Assembly: GCF_000266885.1 (NCBI RefSeq)
Contig: NC_018020.1
Coordinates: 248,001-312,000, forward strand
DNA: 64,000 nucleotides
Direction: 5' to 3'
Source of the DNA: Turneriella parva DSM 21527
GTDB lineage: Bacteria; Spirochaetota; Leptospiria; Turneriellales; Turneriellaceae
The notes under the pieces were generated by a model that ran no database searches, was not told the DNA's origin, and saw only the letters and a list, made by a program, of their open reading frames with translations. This document shows, one piece after another, positions 33,412 to 43,474 of the stretch. Numbering within the stretch: position 1 is the first letter of the stretch; each line of letters begins with the position of its first letter. The translations under genes and the position numbers were made by a program.

Positions 33412-33632
33412 GTCGTTTCGGCATCGGCTGAACTCGCACTGAGCCCACCCGAAGTGCCTAATTCTCTTTCGAGAATGTCGCGAAAGCTTTGCCCCCGAGG
33501 AGGCGTAGCCTTCTCAGCCCGTGCTGGCACGAGATAGAAGGCCGGCTTTCGTTGGTATTCGCGGGCGCCCCTCTGCGAGCTGCCTGCAATTGCATTTGCA
33601 ATCAAACGGGTGGTTACTGTTGTTGTTTTCAT
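33384..33632 (-). CDS. Small hypothetical protein
   Basis: An ORF of 82 residues starts MKTTTVTTRLIANAIAGSSQ and contains QSFRDILERELG, a helix-like segment seen in some small proteins with export or motility links. GGAG lies close to the ATG (3-nt gap). Its 3' end overlaps the convergent membrane-protein gene. The surrounding 354-nt gap would otherwise be empty. The call is tentative. Confidence 0.45.
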   Translation of the reverse strand: MKTTTVTTRLIANAIAGSSQRGAREYQRKPAFYLVPARAEKATPPRGQSFRDILERELGTSGGLSASSADAETTQVLSGYWA

Positions 33633-33765
33633 AGTCTCCGCAGAGACACCCGTCTGAAAACCCCCGGCCAGACCTCTCGGCCCAGCCTTCGTTATTTGTC
33701 GACGCCGATTCGAAAAACCTGAAGTTTTTCTCACCAATCTATGTGACATAATATAGTTAGACGTT

Positions 33766-35724
33766 ATGGGCGGCAATAAAAAAACGATTTTTTATGTTTC
33801 GCCAAGGATAGAAAAATTTAATCTGACGCGGATGATTGACCGAATGAGAATACTTGCCTCAGTAAATTGGCTGCAACATGCCTGCGTCGCCTTGGTAACA
33901 GCTCTCATTGTCTTGCCACCTGGACCATCTGAAAGCATCTCGGCCGGCTTAGACAACTCCTGGGTCCTGACGATGAACTATGCAGTCCAACATGACTGGA
34001 TTTTTGGCAGGGATATTATCTTCACTTTCGGTCCATTGGCGTTTCTATCGACGCGCTTCGCACATGGTATACCGCAACCATGGTTCTGGATGGGTGACTT
34101 GCTTCTCCTGCTGACATCCGCAGTGGGCTCATTGCAGTTATTGCGCAGTTTTGGCTGGAGAATGGTCGCAGCCTGGCTTCTAGCGCTGTACATACTGCGC
34201 TGTTCGGTTTACCAATTCGAAACAGCTTTGTTCTTGTCTTTTCTCCTGCTAGTTCTCTTGGGCATCAGAAAACCATCGCTTATAATTTCTCTATCTATTG
34301 TTCTAACGGGCACCACTCTGCTCTTCATAAAAGTCAATTATGGCATCATTTCCCTCGCAATTCTCTTCGGTTATTTGCTGGTTAAGCCCAAACCCGAAGG
34401 CACATGGAGCTCTAAGAATATTGCTGTCTATGCATGCGCCTTAATTCTTCCAATCGTTTTCGCGAGATTCTTGAATACAGACTTGCTTGCATACCTGCGG
34501 TCATCTATTGACATAATCGCTGGTTATAACGAGGCAATGAACAAATTTCAACCAGAACCTATCGTGCTAAAGACTTTCATTTTTGCCGCAGGCCTGTTGC
34601 TAATTGTTGGCCTGATCGTAGCTGCGAATATTCGCAAATTTATCGGTTCTGCCGCTCGACTATTTTCACTGGGAATAATTGCCGTCGCTCTTTTTATACT
34701 TTTCAAACAATCTTTTACGCGTGCTGATTTGCATGTTCTGGCATTTCCAGCATCCGTCACTACACTCTTATTCTTGCTATACCTCTTCTCAATCGAGACT
34801 TTTGACAAAAAATCCAAAGTTCTGATTGTGCTCTCAGCCATCACTTCGTTAGCGCTACTTTGGCCGTACGCGAACCCACTTGCGCCATTTCACGCAATAG
34901 CCTCGCGCCTGGCCAAACCCAATCTAGCTCCTATTACCAATACATTACCCAAGAGGATGCGCGATAACATCGGCAACGAGACGGTCGATGTCATAACCTG
35001 GGAAAGTTCTCTCGTCTATTTGGAAAGATTAAACTATGATCCCCGGCCCATTTTTCAGTCATATTCGGCCTATACCGAGTACCTTGGCACCAAGAATCTG
35101 GAAAAATATCTGCATAATGGTGCACCCAGGTACATAATTTTCAAGCTGGATATTATTGATTCTCGCTTTCCTATGGGCGATGAACCGCAGCTTTACTTGT
35201 ATCTACTTTCTCACTACGAATTGGCCGATTCAACCGAAGATTATTTGCTATTGAGAAAACGCAACATTCCTCTACAATCTCAGCTAACAGAGATCCGCTC
35301 TGGTAGCATACACCCTGGGGAGACAATCTCATTGCCGCAGGATAAGAGTCTATACCTGATCACGGCAAATGTCGACCTATCTCTTGTAGGCCGCGTCATG
35401 AAAACTCTATTCCAGGCACCTATGCTCTTCATAACTTCTGAAGATCTGAGAGGAAGCAAAAAAACTTTTCGAATCATACGTGACCTATGGCGCAAACCCG
35501 TATTGGTGAGCCCGGCGATTCATTCCACAACCGATTTTGCTGATTTAATGCGTTACAGGAACGCGGCAGATCGCACGGTAAGTTCGCTATCCATTCATCA
35601 TCAGGTTTCAAAGACCGAAAAAGGCCAAAAGCTCAAGGCTGCAGGAGCATGGATCGACAGACTTAATGGCTTCGGCTTCAATACCGAAGTACGCTACAGA
35701 CTTTTCAGGCTAAACATTAACTAA
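33766..35724 (+). CDS. GT-C-like polytopic membrane protein at the edge of the polysaccharide locus
   Basis: The product has 652 residues. About ten transmembrane helices span residues 35-385, and a soluble domain of about 260 residues follows. The segment LDNSWVLTMNYAVQHDWIFG, then RDIIFTFGPLAFL, near 62-95 recalls large membrane glycosyltransferase-like proteins, where an early acidic residue in the first loop is catalytic. The C-terminal part (TWESSLVYLERLNYDPRPIF) is like the periplasmic tails of GT-C proteins. The gene is visibly richer in A and T than its left neighbours, suggesting transfer with the locus. Exact activity is unknown. Confidence 0.65.
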   Translation: MGGNKKTIFYVSPRIEKFNLTRMIDRMRILASVNWLQHACVALVTALIVLPPGPSESISAGLDNSWVLTMNYAVQHDWIFGRDIIFTFGPLAFLSTRFAHGIPQPWFWMGDLLLLLTSAVGSLQLLRSFGWRMVAAWLLALYILRCSVYQFETALFLSFLLLVLLGIRKPSLIISLSIVLTGTTLLFIKVNYGIISLAILFGYLLVKPKPEGTWSSKNIAVYACALILPIVFARFLNTDLLAYLRSSIDIIAGYNEAMNKFQPEPIVLKTFIFAAGLLLIVGLIVAANIRKFIGSAARLFSLGIIAVALFILFKQSFTRADLHVLAFPASVTTLLFLLYLFSIETFDKKSKVLIVLSAITSLALLWPYANPLAPFHAIASRLAKPNLAPITNTLPKRMRDNIGNETVDVITWESSLVYLERLNYDPRPIFQSYSAYTEYLGTKNLEKYLHNGAPRYIIFKLDIIDSRFPMGDEPQLYLYLLSHYELADSTEDYLLLRKRNIPLQSQLTEIRSGSIHPGETISLPQDKSLYLITANVDLSLVGRVMKTLFQAPMLFITSEDLRGSKKTFRIIRDLWRKPVLVSPAIHSTTDFADLMRYRNAADRTVSSLSIHHQVSKTEKGQKLKAAGAWIDRLNGFGFNTEVRYRLFRLNIN

Positions 35725-35759
35725 GCTACGATCGAGTCTGAGCAGGTATTAAGAGGCCG

Positions 35760-36833
35760 TTACAAAATTCCCGAAAGGATGGCCTTATTGTCAATAATCC
35801 AGCGAGCGATTTCGTTGACGATTTGTGCTGGACTGATTTCTGGCTTCCACCCGGTCGCTGCGGTGACCTTGCTGTTGTCGGTCAGATAAATGCGGATATC
35901 GGCGACCCGGTCTTCAAGCACCGGCCCAACGGTTATCTTTTGCCCTGTTGCCTGTTGACATAACGTGGTGAGCTCCGCCAACGAAACGCTGATCTCACGG
36001 CCCCCGCCGACATTAAAGAGCGAACCATTCAGTTGCTCGAACTGCTGCAGCTGGCGATCGACCAGGTTAAAGAGGTCACGCACATGCAATATGTCCCGCA
36101 CCTGTTTACCGGTACCGCCATAGCCAAAATATTTGAGGGATTTTCCAAAGACATGCGAGGCGATCCAGTGGACAATCACACCCTGGTCAACCTTGCCCAT
36201 CTGCCAGGGACCGGTCAGAACCCCGCAGCGGTTGATGATGGTTTTCAGACCAAAGGCAGACCGGTACTCTTCGATCAGGAGTTCTGAGGCGAGCTTGGTG
36301 GCACCATAGAGCGAGCGCACACCCGCAAGCGGGAACTCTTCAGTGAAGCCGCGTGCCGAGGCGCCGGGCACTTTTTGCGCGTCAGCCAACTCGAAACGAG
36401 TCGCCGCCTCGGTAAAGGCAAGGCTGTTGATGGTCTCAATCGGATACACCCGGCTAGTGGACAAGAAGAGAAAATCAGCGCGGCGCACGCGCGCGAGCTC
36501 GAGGCAGTTGATCGTGCCCATCAGGTTAGTCTGTATGAGGTAATCAGGAGAGCCGTCGAGACCCGCAAGCACCGAAGGTTCTGCCGAGCATTCGAGAATG
36601 AGATCAACCTCGCGCACGGCGAGCAGATCGTCACGGCTGCGGATATCGCCGTGCAAAAATTCGATACCCGCGGCCTTCAGGCGCGGCAGGTTGAGCTCTG
36701 AGCCGCGCCGCTTCAGGTTATCGAGCGCAGTAATTTTGAGTTGTGGATAGCGCTCTTTGAGCAGTAAAGCGAGGTGCGAGCCGGCAAAGCCTGCGCCACC
36801 GGTGATGAGAACGTTGGAGTATTTAAATGCCAT
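35760..36833 (-). CDS. NAD-dependent sugar epimerase/dehydratase (extended SDR, CDP-paratose-epimerase-like)
   Basis: The product has 357 residues. The cofactor loop is ITGGAGFAGSHLA. The catalytic YGATK (Tyr/Lys) is near 176-180, with STSRVYP supplying the Ser/Thr. GYGGTGKQVRDILHVRDLF near 239-257 resembles CDP-paratose 2-epimerase and UDP-glucose 4-epimerase relatives. It alters the sugar part of a nucleotide sugar. It is the last gene of the minus-strand module, 2 nt after a micro-ORF. The substrate is not determined. Confidence 0.85.
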   Translation of the reverse strand: MAFKYSNVLITGGAGFAGSHLALLLKERYPQLKITALDNLKRRGSELNLPRLKAAGIEFLHGDIRSRDDLLAVREVDLILECSAEPSVLAGLDGSPDYLIQTNLMGTINCLELARVRRADFLFLSTSRVYPIETINSLAFTEAATRFELADAQKVPGASARGFTEEFPLAGVRSLYGATKLASELLIEEYRSAFGLKTIINRCGVLTGPWQMGKVDQGVIVHWIASHVFGKSLKYFGYGGTGKQVRDILHVRDLFNLVDRQLQQFEQLNGSLFNVGGGREISVSLAELTTLCQQATGQKITVGPVLEDRVADIRIYLTDNSKVTAATGWKPEISPAQIVNEIARWIIDNKAILSGIL

Positions 36834-36835
36834 GA

Positions 36836-37000
36836 TTATCTCTCTCGCCAGAATGCGTAGAGAGCGAGCAGCAGACTTACCATAGCGCCAAAATTAGCCA
36901 CTGCGTCGGTCATACCCCGGTATTCCGGGTATGTCGCCAGAAGGGCAAATGAAGTCCCCATTATGGAGACTCCGAGAAAAATGAGCAGTTTGTGGTTCAC
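36836..37000 (-). CDS. Tiny two-helix membrane protein
   Basis: The ORF starts with GTG 37000, which overlaps the stop of the preceding 39-residue ORF (GTGA). It encodes 54 residues with hydrophobic segments LLIFLGVSIMGTSFALLA (about 4-21) and FGAMVSLLLALYAFW (about 36-50), joined by a short polar loop with YPEYRGMTD. The product ends RER. It lies 2 nt before the SDR gene. No family recognised. The overlap pattern and hydrophobicity support translation. The longer 104-residue frame through this region reads against the first micro-ORF and is rejected. Confidence 0.6.
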   Translation of the reverse strand: MNHKLLIFLGVSIMGTSFALLATYPEYRGMTDAVANFGAMVSLLLALYAFWRER

Positions 37001-37116
37001 TTCTGCTGCAAGTGTCTTACAACTTGCTGCCCGACTAATTTTCCAATCCCCAAGGCCACAAGGTACAGACCACAAATGAACATGATCGTGACCGAGATTA
37101 AAAAGCTGGCACTCAT
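36997..37116 (-). CDS. Tiny single-helix membrane protein
   Basis: An ATG at 37116 opens a 39-codon ORF encoding MSASFLISVTIMFICGLYLV, then ALGIGKLVGQQ and a basic tail VVRHLQQK. One transmembrane helix covers about residues 4-27. It begins 37 nt after the GT2 gene and its TGA overlaps the GTG of the next micro-ORF. The pair may assist the neighbouring glycosyltransferase or an undecaprenyl-linked step. That is an inference from position only. Confidence 0.55.
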   Translation of the reverse strand: MSASFLISVTIMFICGLYLVALGIGKLVGQQVVRHLQQK

Positions 37117-37153
37117 GGGCAAAAGATACTAAAGCCACCGGATGCGACAAGTT

Positions 37154-37939
37154 TTATTCAGGTTTAACCTCTGATTTCTCAGCCATGATGTCATCGAGAA
37201 TCAGCAGGCGCTCGAACCAGATCTTGATAAGAGTCGCCAGATAGCGTCTGCCCATCGCGCGCAGTTTCAGGTTCGATTGTCCCCATTTGCGTCCATACCA
37301 GCGAATCGGGCAGGCGGCGATCTTGTAACGGCGTATCAGTACCGAGAGCGAAAGCTCGATGGTGACATTAAAATGCGCGCCTTTGAGCGGCATGCACGAA
37401 CGCACGACATCGGCGCGGTAGGCTTTAAAGGCATTGGTCAGGTCATTGTGCCGCGTCCAGAACATGAGCTGCAGCATCTTGTTGACGATACGGTTGACGT
37501 AGAGCTTGGTCTTAGGGTATTCAACCACTTTGCCGCCCTTGACAAACCGGGAACCAAACGCCGCGTCAAAGCCGTGGTTGGCTATCAGATCATAGTACCG
37601 CACAATATCGTCAGGATCATCGGAGAGATCGGCCATTACGATCGTGACGATGTCACCGGTGAAGTTCTCCAGGCCGCTGCGGATCGCGCGGCCAAACCCA
37701 CCCGGCGGGTTGCGGTTCACCAGTTTGATGCCGCGGTCTTTTTTTTGCAGCGCCCTTACAATTTCAGGAGTTTTATCTTTGCTGTTGTCATTCACGACAA
37801 CGATTTCGTAGGGAATTTGCGCCGCACGCAGCTTCGCGGTAATTTCTGTCAGCGTGGGCGCAATATTCTGCTCTTCGTTGTAAGCGGGAATCACCACCGA
37901 AAGAACCGGTTTCTTGGCGGCTTTTGACGGCTTTTTCAT
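37154..37939 (-). CDS. GT2 glycosyltransferase, dolichol-phosphate-mannose-synthase-like
   Basis: The product has 261 residues. The GT-A fold is shown by [30 protein letters not shown] and the metal-binding [10 protein letters not shown] (a DxSD/DxD-like site near 103-112). [14 protein letters not shown] is typical of DPM1-like enzymes. There is no C-terminal membrane domain of GtrB type. It probably moves a sugar from a nucleotide donor to a polyprenyl phosphate. The ATG overlaps the SDR stop upstream by 4 nt. Confidence 0.9.
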   Translation of the reverse strand: MKKPSKAAKKPVLSVVIPAYNEEQNIAPTLTEITAKLRAAQIPYEIVVVNDNSKDKTPEIVRALQKKDRGIKLVNRNPPGGFGRAIRSGLENFTGDIVTIVMADLSDDPDDIVRYYDLIANHGFDAAFGSRFVKGGKVVEYPKTKLYVNRIVNKMLQLMFWTRHNDLTNAFKAYRADVVRSCMPLKGAHFNVTIELSLSVLIRRYKIAACPIRWYGRKWGQSNLKLRAMGRRYLATLIKIWFERLLILDDIMAEKSEVKPE

Positions 37940-38997
37940 ACCCGTTTCACCAAGGCGTCGTGAATCTGCTGCATCATCTCATCCAGAGTGTAGCGGTACT
38001 TCCAGTCGGGAAAGTGCGTCTGGAATTTGCGCACATCGCTGACATACCAGATATGATCGCCGATACGGTTATTCTCGTCGTATTTGATCAGCATCTTGTT
38101 GCCTGAGATGCGCTCACAGATTTCAATTGCTTCTTGCATCGAGCAGTTGCTGTGCCGGCTGCCTCCGGCGTTATAGACTTCGCCCTTCCGGGGTTTTTGC
38201 GAAAAATGCCAGAACATATTCACCAGGTCAAAGCTGTGGATGTTGTCGCGCACCTGCTTGCCCTTGTAACCGAAGATGGTGTATGGCTGTTTCGTCACAG
38301 CACATTTCATCAGGTATGCCAGGAAGCCGTGCAGCTGCGTGCCCGAATGCCCCGGCCCGGTGAGGCAGCCGCCACGAAACACGCCGGTATTCATATTGAA
38401 GTACTTACCGTACTCCTGCACCAGCACGTCGGCGGCGACCTTCGACGCACCAAACAGCGAATGTTTGGTATTGTCGATGCTCATGGTCTCATCGATACCG
38501 TGTTCAAAGAACGTATGTTCTTTCGAGATTTCCCAGCGCTTGTCGAGCTCGACCAGCGGCAGGTAATTCGGAGTGTCGCCGTAAACTTTGTTGGTTGAGG
38601 TGAAGATGAATACCGCCTTGGGAGCGAACTTGCGGGTAGCTTCGAGCAAGGTCAGAGTACCGTTCGCGTTGACGGTAAAGTCTTTGTGAGGGTCTTTCGC
38701 CGCCCAGTCATGCGAAGGTTGCGCTGCAGTGTGTATCACAATTTCTATATCAGATGAATAATCAGAAAACAGTTTTTCGATGCCGGCGATATCGCGGATA
38801 TCGAGCGCATAGTGCTTATAGTTTTTCAGCTGCGTTTCGAGCTCTTGGCGCTGCCAGTCGGTAGAGGCTTCGGCCCCGAAAAACTCTTTGCGCATGTCGT
38901 TGTCGACGCCGATGATACGGTAACCTTTTTCGGAAAAAAACCTGCAGGCTTCTGCGCCGATAAGGCCGGCCGAGCCGGTAATGATTGCTGTTTTCAT
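37936..38997 (-). CDS. NAD-dependent epimerase, CDP-paratose 2-epimerase-like
   Basis: The product has 353 residues. The cofactor loop is [12 protein letters not shown], with [11 protein letters not shown] near 90. The catalytic Tyr is replaced in position by FGASKVAAD (Phe before G-A-S-K), or lies elsewhere in the loop. [20 protein letters not shown] and [18 protein letters not shown] match the CDP-paratose/tyvelose epimerase group closely. It probably epimerises a nucleotide-activated sugar. It overlaps genes on both sides by 4 nt, so the minus-strand module is one operon. Confidence 0.85.
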   Translation of the reverse strand: MKTAIITGSAGLIGAEACRFFSEKGYRIIGVDNDMRKEFFGAEASTDWQRQELETQLKNYKHYALDIRDIAGIEKLFSDYSSDIEIVIHTAAQPSHDWAAKDPHKDFTVNANGTLTLLEATRKFAPKAVFIFTSTNKVYGDTPNYLPLVELDKRWEISKEHTFFEHGIDETMSIDNTKHSLFGASKVAADVLVQEYGKYFNMNTGVFRGGCLTGPGHSGTQLHGFLAYLMKCAVTKQPYTIFGYKGKQVRDNIHSFDLVNMFWHFSQKPRKGEVYNAGGSRHSNCSMQEAIEICERISGNKMLIKYDENNRIGDHIWYVSDVRKFQTHFPDWKYRYTLDEMMQQIHDALVKRV

Positions 38998-40328
38998 TTA
39001 TTTACTGAACTCCCTAACCAAAGGTGGCGACCGCGTAATTCCGGAGAATTTATCTGCTCCCAGATACGCTCCGCATGAAAATACCCCACTTTGCCATCGC
39101 TGTCCTGCGCTTTGAGCATGGCAAAGTCACTTTTCTGCATTGCTTCAAGAATAGCCTTACGAGCAAAATGCGAATTCTCAAGAGTCCGTTGCAGGTACGG
39201 CAGCTCTTTGTTCGACCGTATTAAGAGGCCGACCACCAGAATTGCGTATGCCCATCGAACCAATTTCTTGCGCTCAAGATGGTACCCAAAAACTCCCATC
39301 GTGATGAATGCTATGGGTATGACAAGGGCAAAATTCTGCTGGTAACGGGTACTCATGAGATCGGAATGTGTGCGGGAATAGGCAGTCGCCGCTGCCTGAA
39401 AGACATACCAGGCGAGTAATCCTAACGCGAAGCGTTTTGGCCCGGATAGTAAGGTCAGGCCTTTCAGAAAGCCACCCGCGCTGCGCAGCCAGCTGAATAC
39501 AGCCAGGACAATTGCACTCCAGGCTAGAAGACCAATCGGTATGTCTGGCCAGCCCAGTATCTTCAGAAAAGAGACTATGAACTCTTTGAGATTCTGTGCA
39601 TGCAGGCTATCGTGACCTGGCACATGCACGAGTAGTCGTACATGAAGAACTAAACCAACAGAAAGAATTAACAGGAAGAGAGCATAGCGAATGCGGTGCT
39701 TGCTGGGTTCAAACAGTCGCAGAAGAAACAGTCCCCAAAGCACCATAATCGTGCCTATACCACCTGCAACCGTAAAGGGCGATACAAGGGACAAGAATAC
39801 AGCCAGAATTAAGGCAGTCGTATTTTCTGCCGTCGCGGCCAGGTACATGGCGATCAGGGCAAAGAGCAGCATGAAATAGAACTGGTTTTGAAAACCGTTC
39901 AATATGTTGCCCCAGGAAAACGGTAAAGAGAAAGCGAGTAAGGTGAGAGCGATGGCGACAAACCTGCGATCTTCTGCAAATTTCACCAGCCAGGCACAGA
40001 GTAGCGCCACTGCGAGACCGATCAAAGGAATCTGAGCGTATACGCCCAGAACCGGACTCCAACCACCGGCGAGGGTGAACAGCGCCCCGTTGAAAAGCCG
40101 GGTGAACGCGATTCTGTGCTCATTGTGCGGAGCGATCAGGCTTTGGATATCAATATTGCCTGCAACCAGTCTTTTATACCACTCTGCTTCAGAATCCCAT
40201 TGGTCCCACATGGGGACATCGACCGCCAGAAAAAAGGCGTATGCGGCATGCACCAGAGAAATAAACGCGAAGGCAAATACCCCTGCCTTTAGCGGACTGA
40301 GTGACTCTACAAACTTTCGCAAGATCAT
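38994..40328 (-). CDS. GT-C-like polytopic membrane protein
   Basis: The product has 444 residues with about ten transmembrane helices. The first extracytoplasmic loop has [17 protein letters not shown] and [12 protein letters not shown], a D-x-x-D plus H-N-E-H pattern. This pattern is found in a group of GT-C-like proteins of surface-polysaccharide loci. Such enzymes use polyprenyl-linked sugars on the periplasmic side, which would suit the DPM-like gene two genes downstream. The exact activity is unknown. It overlaps both neighbours by 4 nt. Confidence 0.65.
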   Translation of the reverse strand: MILRKFVESLSPLKAGVFAFAFISLVHAAYAFFLAVDVPMWDQWDSEAEWYKRLVAGNIDIQSLIAPHNEHRIAFTRLFNGALFTLAGGWSPVLGVYAQIPLIGLAVALLCAWLVKFAEDRRFVAIALTLLAFSLPFSWGNILNGFQNQFYFMLLFALIAMYLAATAENTTALILAVFLSLVSPFTVAGGIGTIMVLWGLFLLRLFEPSKHRIRYALFLLILSVGLVLHVRLLVHVPGHDSLHAQNLKEFIVSFLKILGWPDIPIGLLAWSAIVLAVFSWLRSAGGFLKGLTLLSGPKRFALGLLAWYVFQAAATAYSRTHSDLMSTRYQQNFALVIPIAFITMGVFGYHLERKKLVRWAYAILVVGLLIRSNKELPYLQRTLENSHFARKAILEAMQKSDFAMLKAQDSDGKVGYFHAERIWEQINSPELRGRHLWLGSSVNK

Positions 40329-41704
40329 GCAAAATGATTTAACGGCGCAATGCCGATCTGCATAACGTTATAGCCGATCTTGTAAAGAGCCTGCGCGTCG
40401 ACAATCGAACGTCCATCGAACACGAACGCTGGTTTTTTCATTTTGGCGTAAATGGCCGTGTAGTCGAGCTCGCTGTACTGCTTCCACTGCGTCAGTATGA
40501 CAATCGCATGAGCTCCCTCAACCGCTTCGTCGATGCTCTCGGTGTAGGTGACGGTACTATCGATACCTTTGAGATCCTGTTTCGCGTGGTCGAGCGCCTG
40601 CGGGTCGTGGATGAACAGCTTCGCCTTTTCTTCGATCAGGCGCTTGCAGACGTAGATTGCGGGTGACTCACGCGTGTCGTTGGTGTCGGGTTTGAAGGCG
40701 AACCCGAGAATCGCAATTTTTTTGCCCGAGACGCTGTTGAACTGCGTTTCAATGACCTGCGAGACGAAGCGCCGCATCTGGTAGTCGTTCATGTCGATGA
40801 CCGCCTGCCAGTAGTTGGCCACTTCAGCGAGGCCGTTCTGCCGGCAGATGTAAACCAGGTTTAGAATATCTTTCTTGAAGCACGACCCACCAAAGCCGAC
40901 GCTCGCCTCGATAAAGCGCGAGCCGATACGCGCATCGGTGCCGATCGCACGGCTGATCTGTTTCACCGAGGCATTGGTTTTCTCACAGAGTGCAGAAATG
41001 CTGTTAATTGAGGAAACGCGCTGTGCGAGAAAGGCATTCGCCACCAGTTTCGAGAGCTCGCTCGACCACACATTGGTGAGCAGTACACGCTCGGGTTTAA
41101 CCCAGGCGGTGTAGAGCGCCTTCACTGTTTCGGCCGCTGCCCTGCCCCCCTCGGTTTCGGCGTGGCCGATCAGCACGCGGTCGGGGTTCTGCAGATCTTT
41201 GATAGCTGTGCCTTCGGCGAGAAATTCAGGGTTCGAGAGTACTTCAAAGCGCTTGTTGTTATCCTGCGTGTTGACGATGTTCAGAATCGCTTCGGCAGTC
41301 TTCACCGGCACGGTGCTCTTTTCGACGATGATCGTGCCACTCTTACAGTGCTTCTCAATGTCGCGCACCGCGAGCTCGGTAAACTGCAGGTCTGCGGCCA
41401 TGCCCTTGCCTTCGCCGTATTCCTTGGTGGGAGTTCCCACGCAGACGAATACGATATCGGCCTCTGCCAGCAGTTGCGGAGTGATAACTTTGAAGTGCAG
41501 GTTCTTGCCGCGAATCTGCCTGACCACCTCGTCGAGACCGGGTTCAAACACAGGGAGTTTGTCAGTATTCCACGCCGCAATGCGCGCTTCGTTCTGGTCG
41601 GTCACGAAGAACTGGATGTCGGGGTTGTGCGACGCCATCACGGCCATGGTTGGGCCGCCGACGTAACCTGCACCGAGGCAGACGATCTTGCGGGGGGTGG
41701 GCAT
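40325..41704 (-). CDS. ugd: UDP-glucose 6-dehydrogenase, eukaryote-like type
   Basis: The product has 459 residues. The NAD loop is CLGAGYVGGPTMAVMA, VCVGTPT and EKSTVPVKTAEAI follow, and the catalytic Cys is in GFGGSCFKKDILNLVY. NPEFLAEGTAI and the C-terminal FAFKPDTNDTRESPAI are also diagnostic. Length and features such as the GEGKGMAADL loop are like animal-type Ugd, which some bacteria carry. It makes UDP-glucuronic acid from UDP-glucose. It overlaps the GT-C-like gene by 4 nt. Confidence 0.93.
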   Translation of the reverse strand: MPTPRKIVCLGAGYVGGPTMAVMASHNPDIQFFVTDQNEARIAAWNTDKLPVFEPGLDEVVRQIRGKNLHFKVITPQLLAEADIVFVCVGTPTKEYGEGKGMAADLQFTELAVRDIEKHCKSGTIIVEKSTVPVKTAEAILNIVNTQDNNKRFEVLSNPEFLAEGTAIKDLQNPDRVLIGHAETEGGRAAAETVKALYTAWVKPERVLLTNVWSSELSKLVANAFLAQRVSSINSISALCEKTNASVKQISRAIGTDARIGSRFIEASVGFGGSCFKKDILNLVYICRQNGLAEVANYWQAVIDMNDYQMRRFVSQVIETQFNSVSGKKIAILGFAFKPDTNDTRESPAIYVCKRLIEEKAKLFIHDPQALDHAKQDLKGIDSTVTYTESIDEAVEGAHAIVILTQWKQYSELDYTAIYAKMKKPAFVFDGRSIVDAQALYKIGYNVMQIGIAPLNHFA

Positions 41705-41752
41705 GGGATTTCAGTTCAAATTTGGGATAACCGGTAAATCTCTATTCAATCT

Positions 41753-42838
41753 TCAGATATCGGTGAAATTGATATAGAAACCACCCATGCCCGAGGTGAG
41801 CTGTTGACCATGCGCCGATTTATGTTTGCGACCGGCGCGGGTGAGTACGTTCCAGATAGTACTGAGCGTCGCAACAAAGCCATACCTCAAAAGCTCCCGG
41901 TACTTGTCTAACCCGCGAAAGCGGTTGAATCCCGCACGCGTGGCACGCTCATGGTATTCGCGGTATGAACCCGCCAATTGCGCGATCACATAGCGCTCGT
42001 CAGAGGCAAAGCGCCGGGTCGTATATTTTGTCGTGATCGGCGCAATGCGCGGGCTACCCTTCGAAAACTTGCTGCCCGAAGCATAAAGCTCTGATATATT
42101 TTTCACATCGAGGTGCATCCAGCCCGATTGGGCGATCTCGTCAAAACCACGGTTGCTGGCGATGATGCCGAAGTTGATGTTTTTCCAGACCAGCTTACCA
42201 AAGGTCGGCGCCGGAAAATGCGCGAGCTTCACACCGGGTACCAGATTTACCTGCGGAATACTGCGCCTGCCGGCATATTTGAGAAAGTGATTTCCTTTGG
42301 TGATGCGGCAGTAGTGCGAAGAATACAGCTTACTGTGAAAGAGGCACTTGCCGAACATGCTGTCGCCATAGATATCGAAGCGTTTAAAGAAGTTCTTATC
42401 TTTCAGCTTCGCTTCACTGCTGAAAAAATAATTGCGCCAGGCGTACCGCCATTCGACCGCCGGGTCAAGCGACAGTATGGCGTCGCGTAGCGAACCCGTT
42501 TCGCTGACGGGAAACTCGTCGGCATCGAGGGGGAGTATCCACTCGGCCCCCTCGGCGATTGCGTGCGTGATCAGGCCATGCGTGATTTGCTCCTGTGGAT
42601 AACCCGCGGCTGTGCTGTGCGTCAGGCGTATGTCAAACCCTTCGCCCGCGAGTGCATGGATGATTTCTACGGTACGATCAGCTGAGTTGTGGTTACAAAT
42701 GTAGAGGCGATCGCAAAACGAGAGCGTGTGCCGAATGAACAACTCGATAATGTCTTCTTCATTCTTTACCATCGCAACCGCCGCGATGCGGCATTGCTGG
42801 CCGGCGCTGGGGCTCTTTCGTTTACTCACTTCAGTCAT
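41753..42838 (-). CDS. GT2-family glycosyltransferase
   Basis: The product has 361 residues. AVAMVKNEEDIIELFIRHTL and LYICNHNSADRTVEII open the fold, and LPLDADEFPV holds the D-x-D metal motif (about 107-112). This is the Glyco_tranf_2_4 subgroup. The C-terminal part is helical and basic. It is the first gene of the minus-strand module, divergent from the UpxY-like gene with 77 nt between. Donor and acceptor are unknown. Confidence 0.85.
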   Translation of the reverse strand: MTEVSKRKSPSAGQQCRIAAVAMVKNEEDIIELFIRHTLSFCDRLYICNHNSADRTVEIIHALAGEGFDIRLTHSTAAGYPQEQITHGLITHAIAEGAEWILPLDADEFPVSETGSLRDAILSLDPAVEWRYAWRNYFFSSEAKLKDKNFFKRFDIYGDSMFGKCLFHSKLYSSHYCRITKGNHFLKYAGRRSIPQVNLVPGVKLAHFPAPTFGKLVWKNINFGIIASNRGFDEIAQSGWMHLDVKNISELYASGSKFSKGSPRIAPITTKYTTRRFASDERYVIAQLAGSYREYHERATRAGFNRFRGLDKYRELLRYGFVATLSTIWNVLTRAGRKHKSAHGQQLTSGMGGFYINFTDI

Positions 42839-42915
42839 GCGATAATCCTGCGGTGCGGCGAATTAAGCAAAACTTGTCAGCCTGTCAGTTGAAAAGCTTC
42901 GTGGCACCCGCAGTT

Positions 42916-43422
42916 ATGGCAACACTCGCCTGGTATGCCGTCTACACCCGCCCCCGCTCAGAGAAGAAGCTTGCTGAGGGACTGCAAAAACTCGGCATCG
43001 AACACTACCTGCCGCTCTTGCGCACCCGCAAGAAATGGTCTGACCGCTACAAGTGGGTCGAAGAGCCTGTGTTCGCTTCGTACCTGTTTGTGCATATCGA
43101 ATTCGAACACGATGCATTACGGGTGTTGAAACTGCCGCAGGCCGTGTATTTTGTCAGCACCGAGGGAGCTCCCACTGTTATCGAGGCGGGGGCTCTGGAG
43201 CTGCTGCGTCTCGCAGTCGACAATTACGCCGAATCGCTCGTGATTCGCGATACTTCGGCTTTGGCCGCAGGCGAAACCGTGCGCATCAAAGACGGCCCGT
43301 TTGCCGGCAAAGAAGCGGTCATCGAACGCATTCAGGGCAAAACGCTGGTCGTGGTGGCGTTTCCCGCGCTCAACAAATCGGTGCAGGTTGAGGTTGCCGT
43401 CGGGCAGATTTGTAAATCGTGA
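42916..43422 (+). CDS. UpxY/RfaH-like NusG paralog
   Basis: The product has 168 residues. An NGN domain starts with LAWYAVYTRPRSEKKLAEGL and contains VFASYLFVHIEF. A KOW motif follows (GETVRIKDGPFAGKEAVIER, about 116-135). Such NusG-like proteins act as locus-specific antiterminators at capsule and O-antigen operons. It stands at the head of the plus-strand module, which supports that role. GTG 42853 is in frame, but ATG 42916 gives the normal domain start. Confidence 0.9.
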   Translation: MATLAWYAVYTRPRSEKKLAEGLQKLGIEHYLPLLRTRKKWSDRYKWVEEPVFASYLFVHIEFEHDALRVLKLPQAVYFVSTEGAPTVIEAGALELLRLAVDNYAESLVIRDTSALAAGETVRIKDGPFAGKEAVIERIQGKTLVVVAFPALNKSVQVEVAVGQICKS

Positions 43423-43474
43423 TGTTCCGCCGACGGCGGCCTAAAAATTGTTGCCAGAACGTCTGAAATCCCCC

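Noticed and set aside
36836-37150. A 104-codon frame starting with TTG
   Set aside because: Its first 50 codons are out of frame with a better micro-ORF and read like random sequence; only the part from GTG 37000 is membrane-like.
37936-38997. Loss of the catalytic Tyr in the CDP-paratose-epimerase-like SDR
   Set aside because: The FGASK segment suggests Phe instead of Tyr, but relatives can vary here and alignment is needed; not strong enough for a finding.
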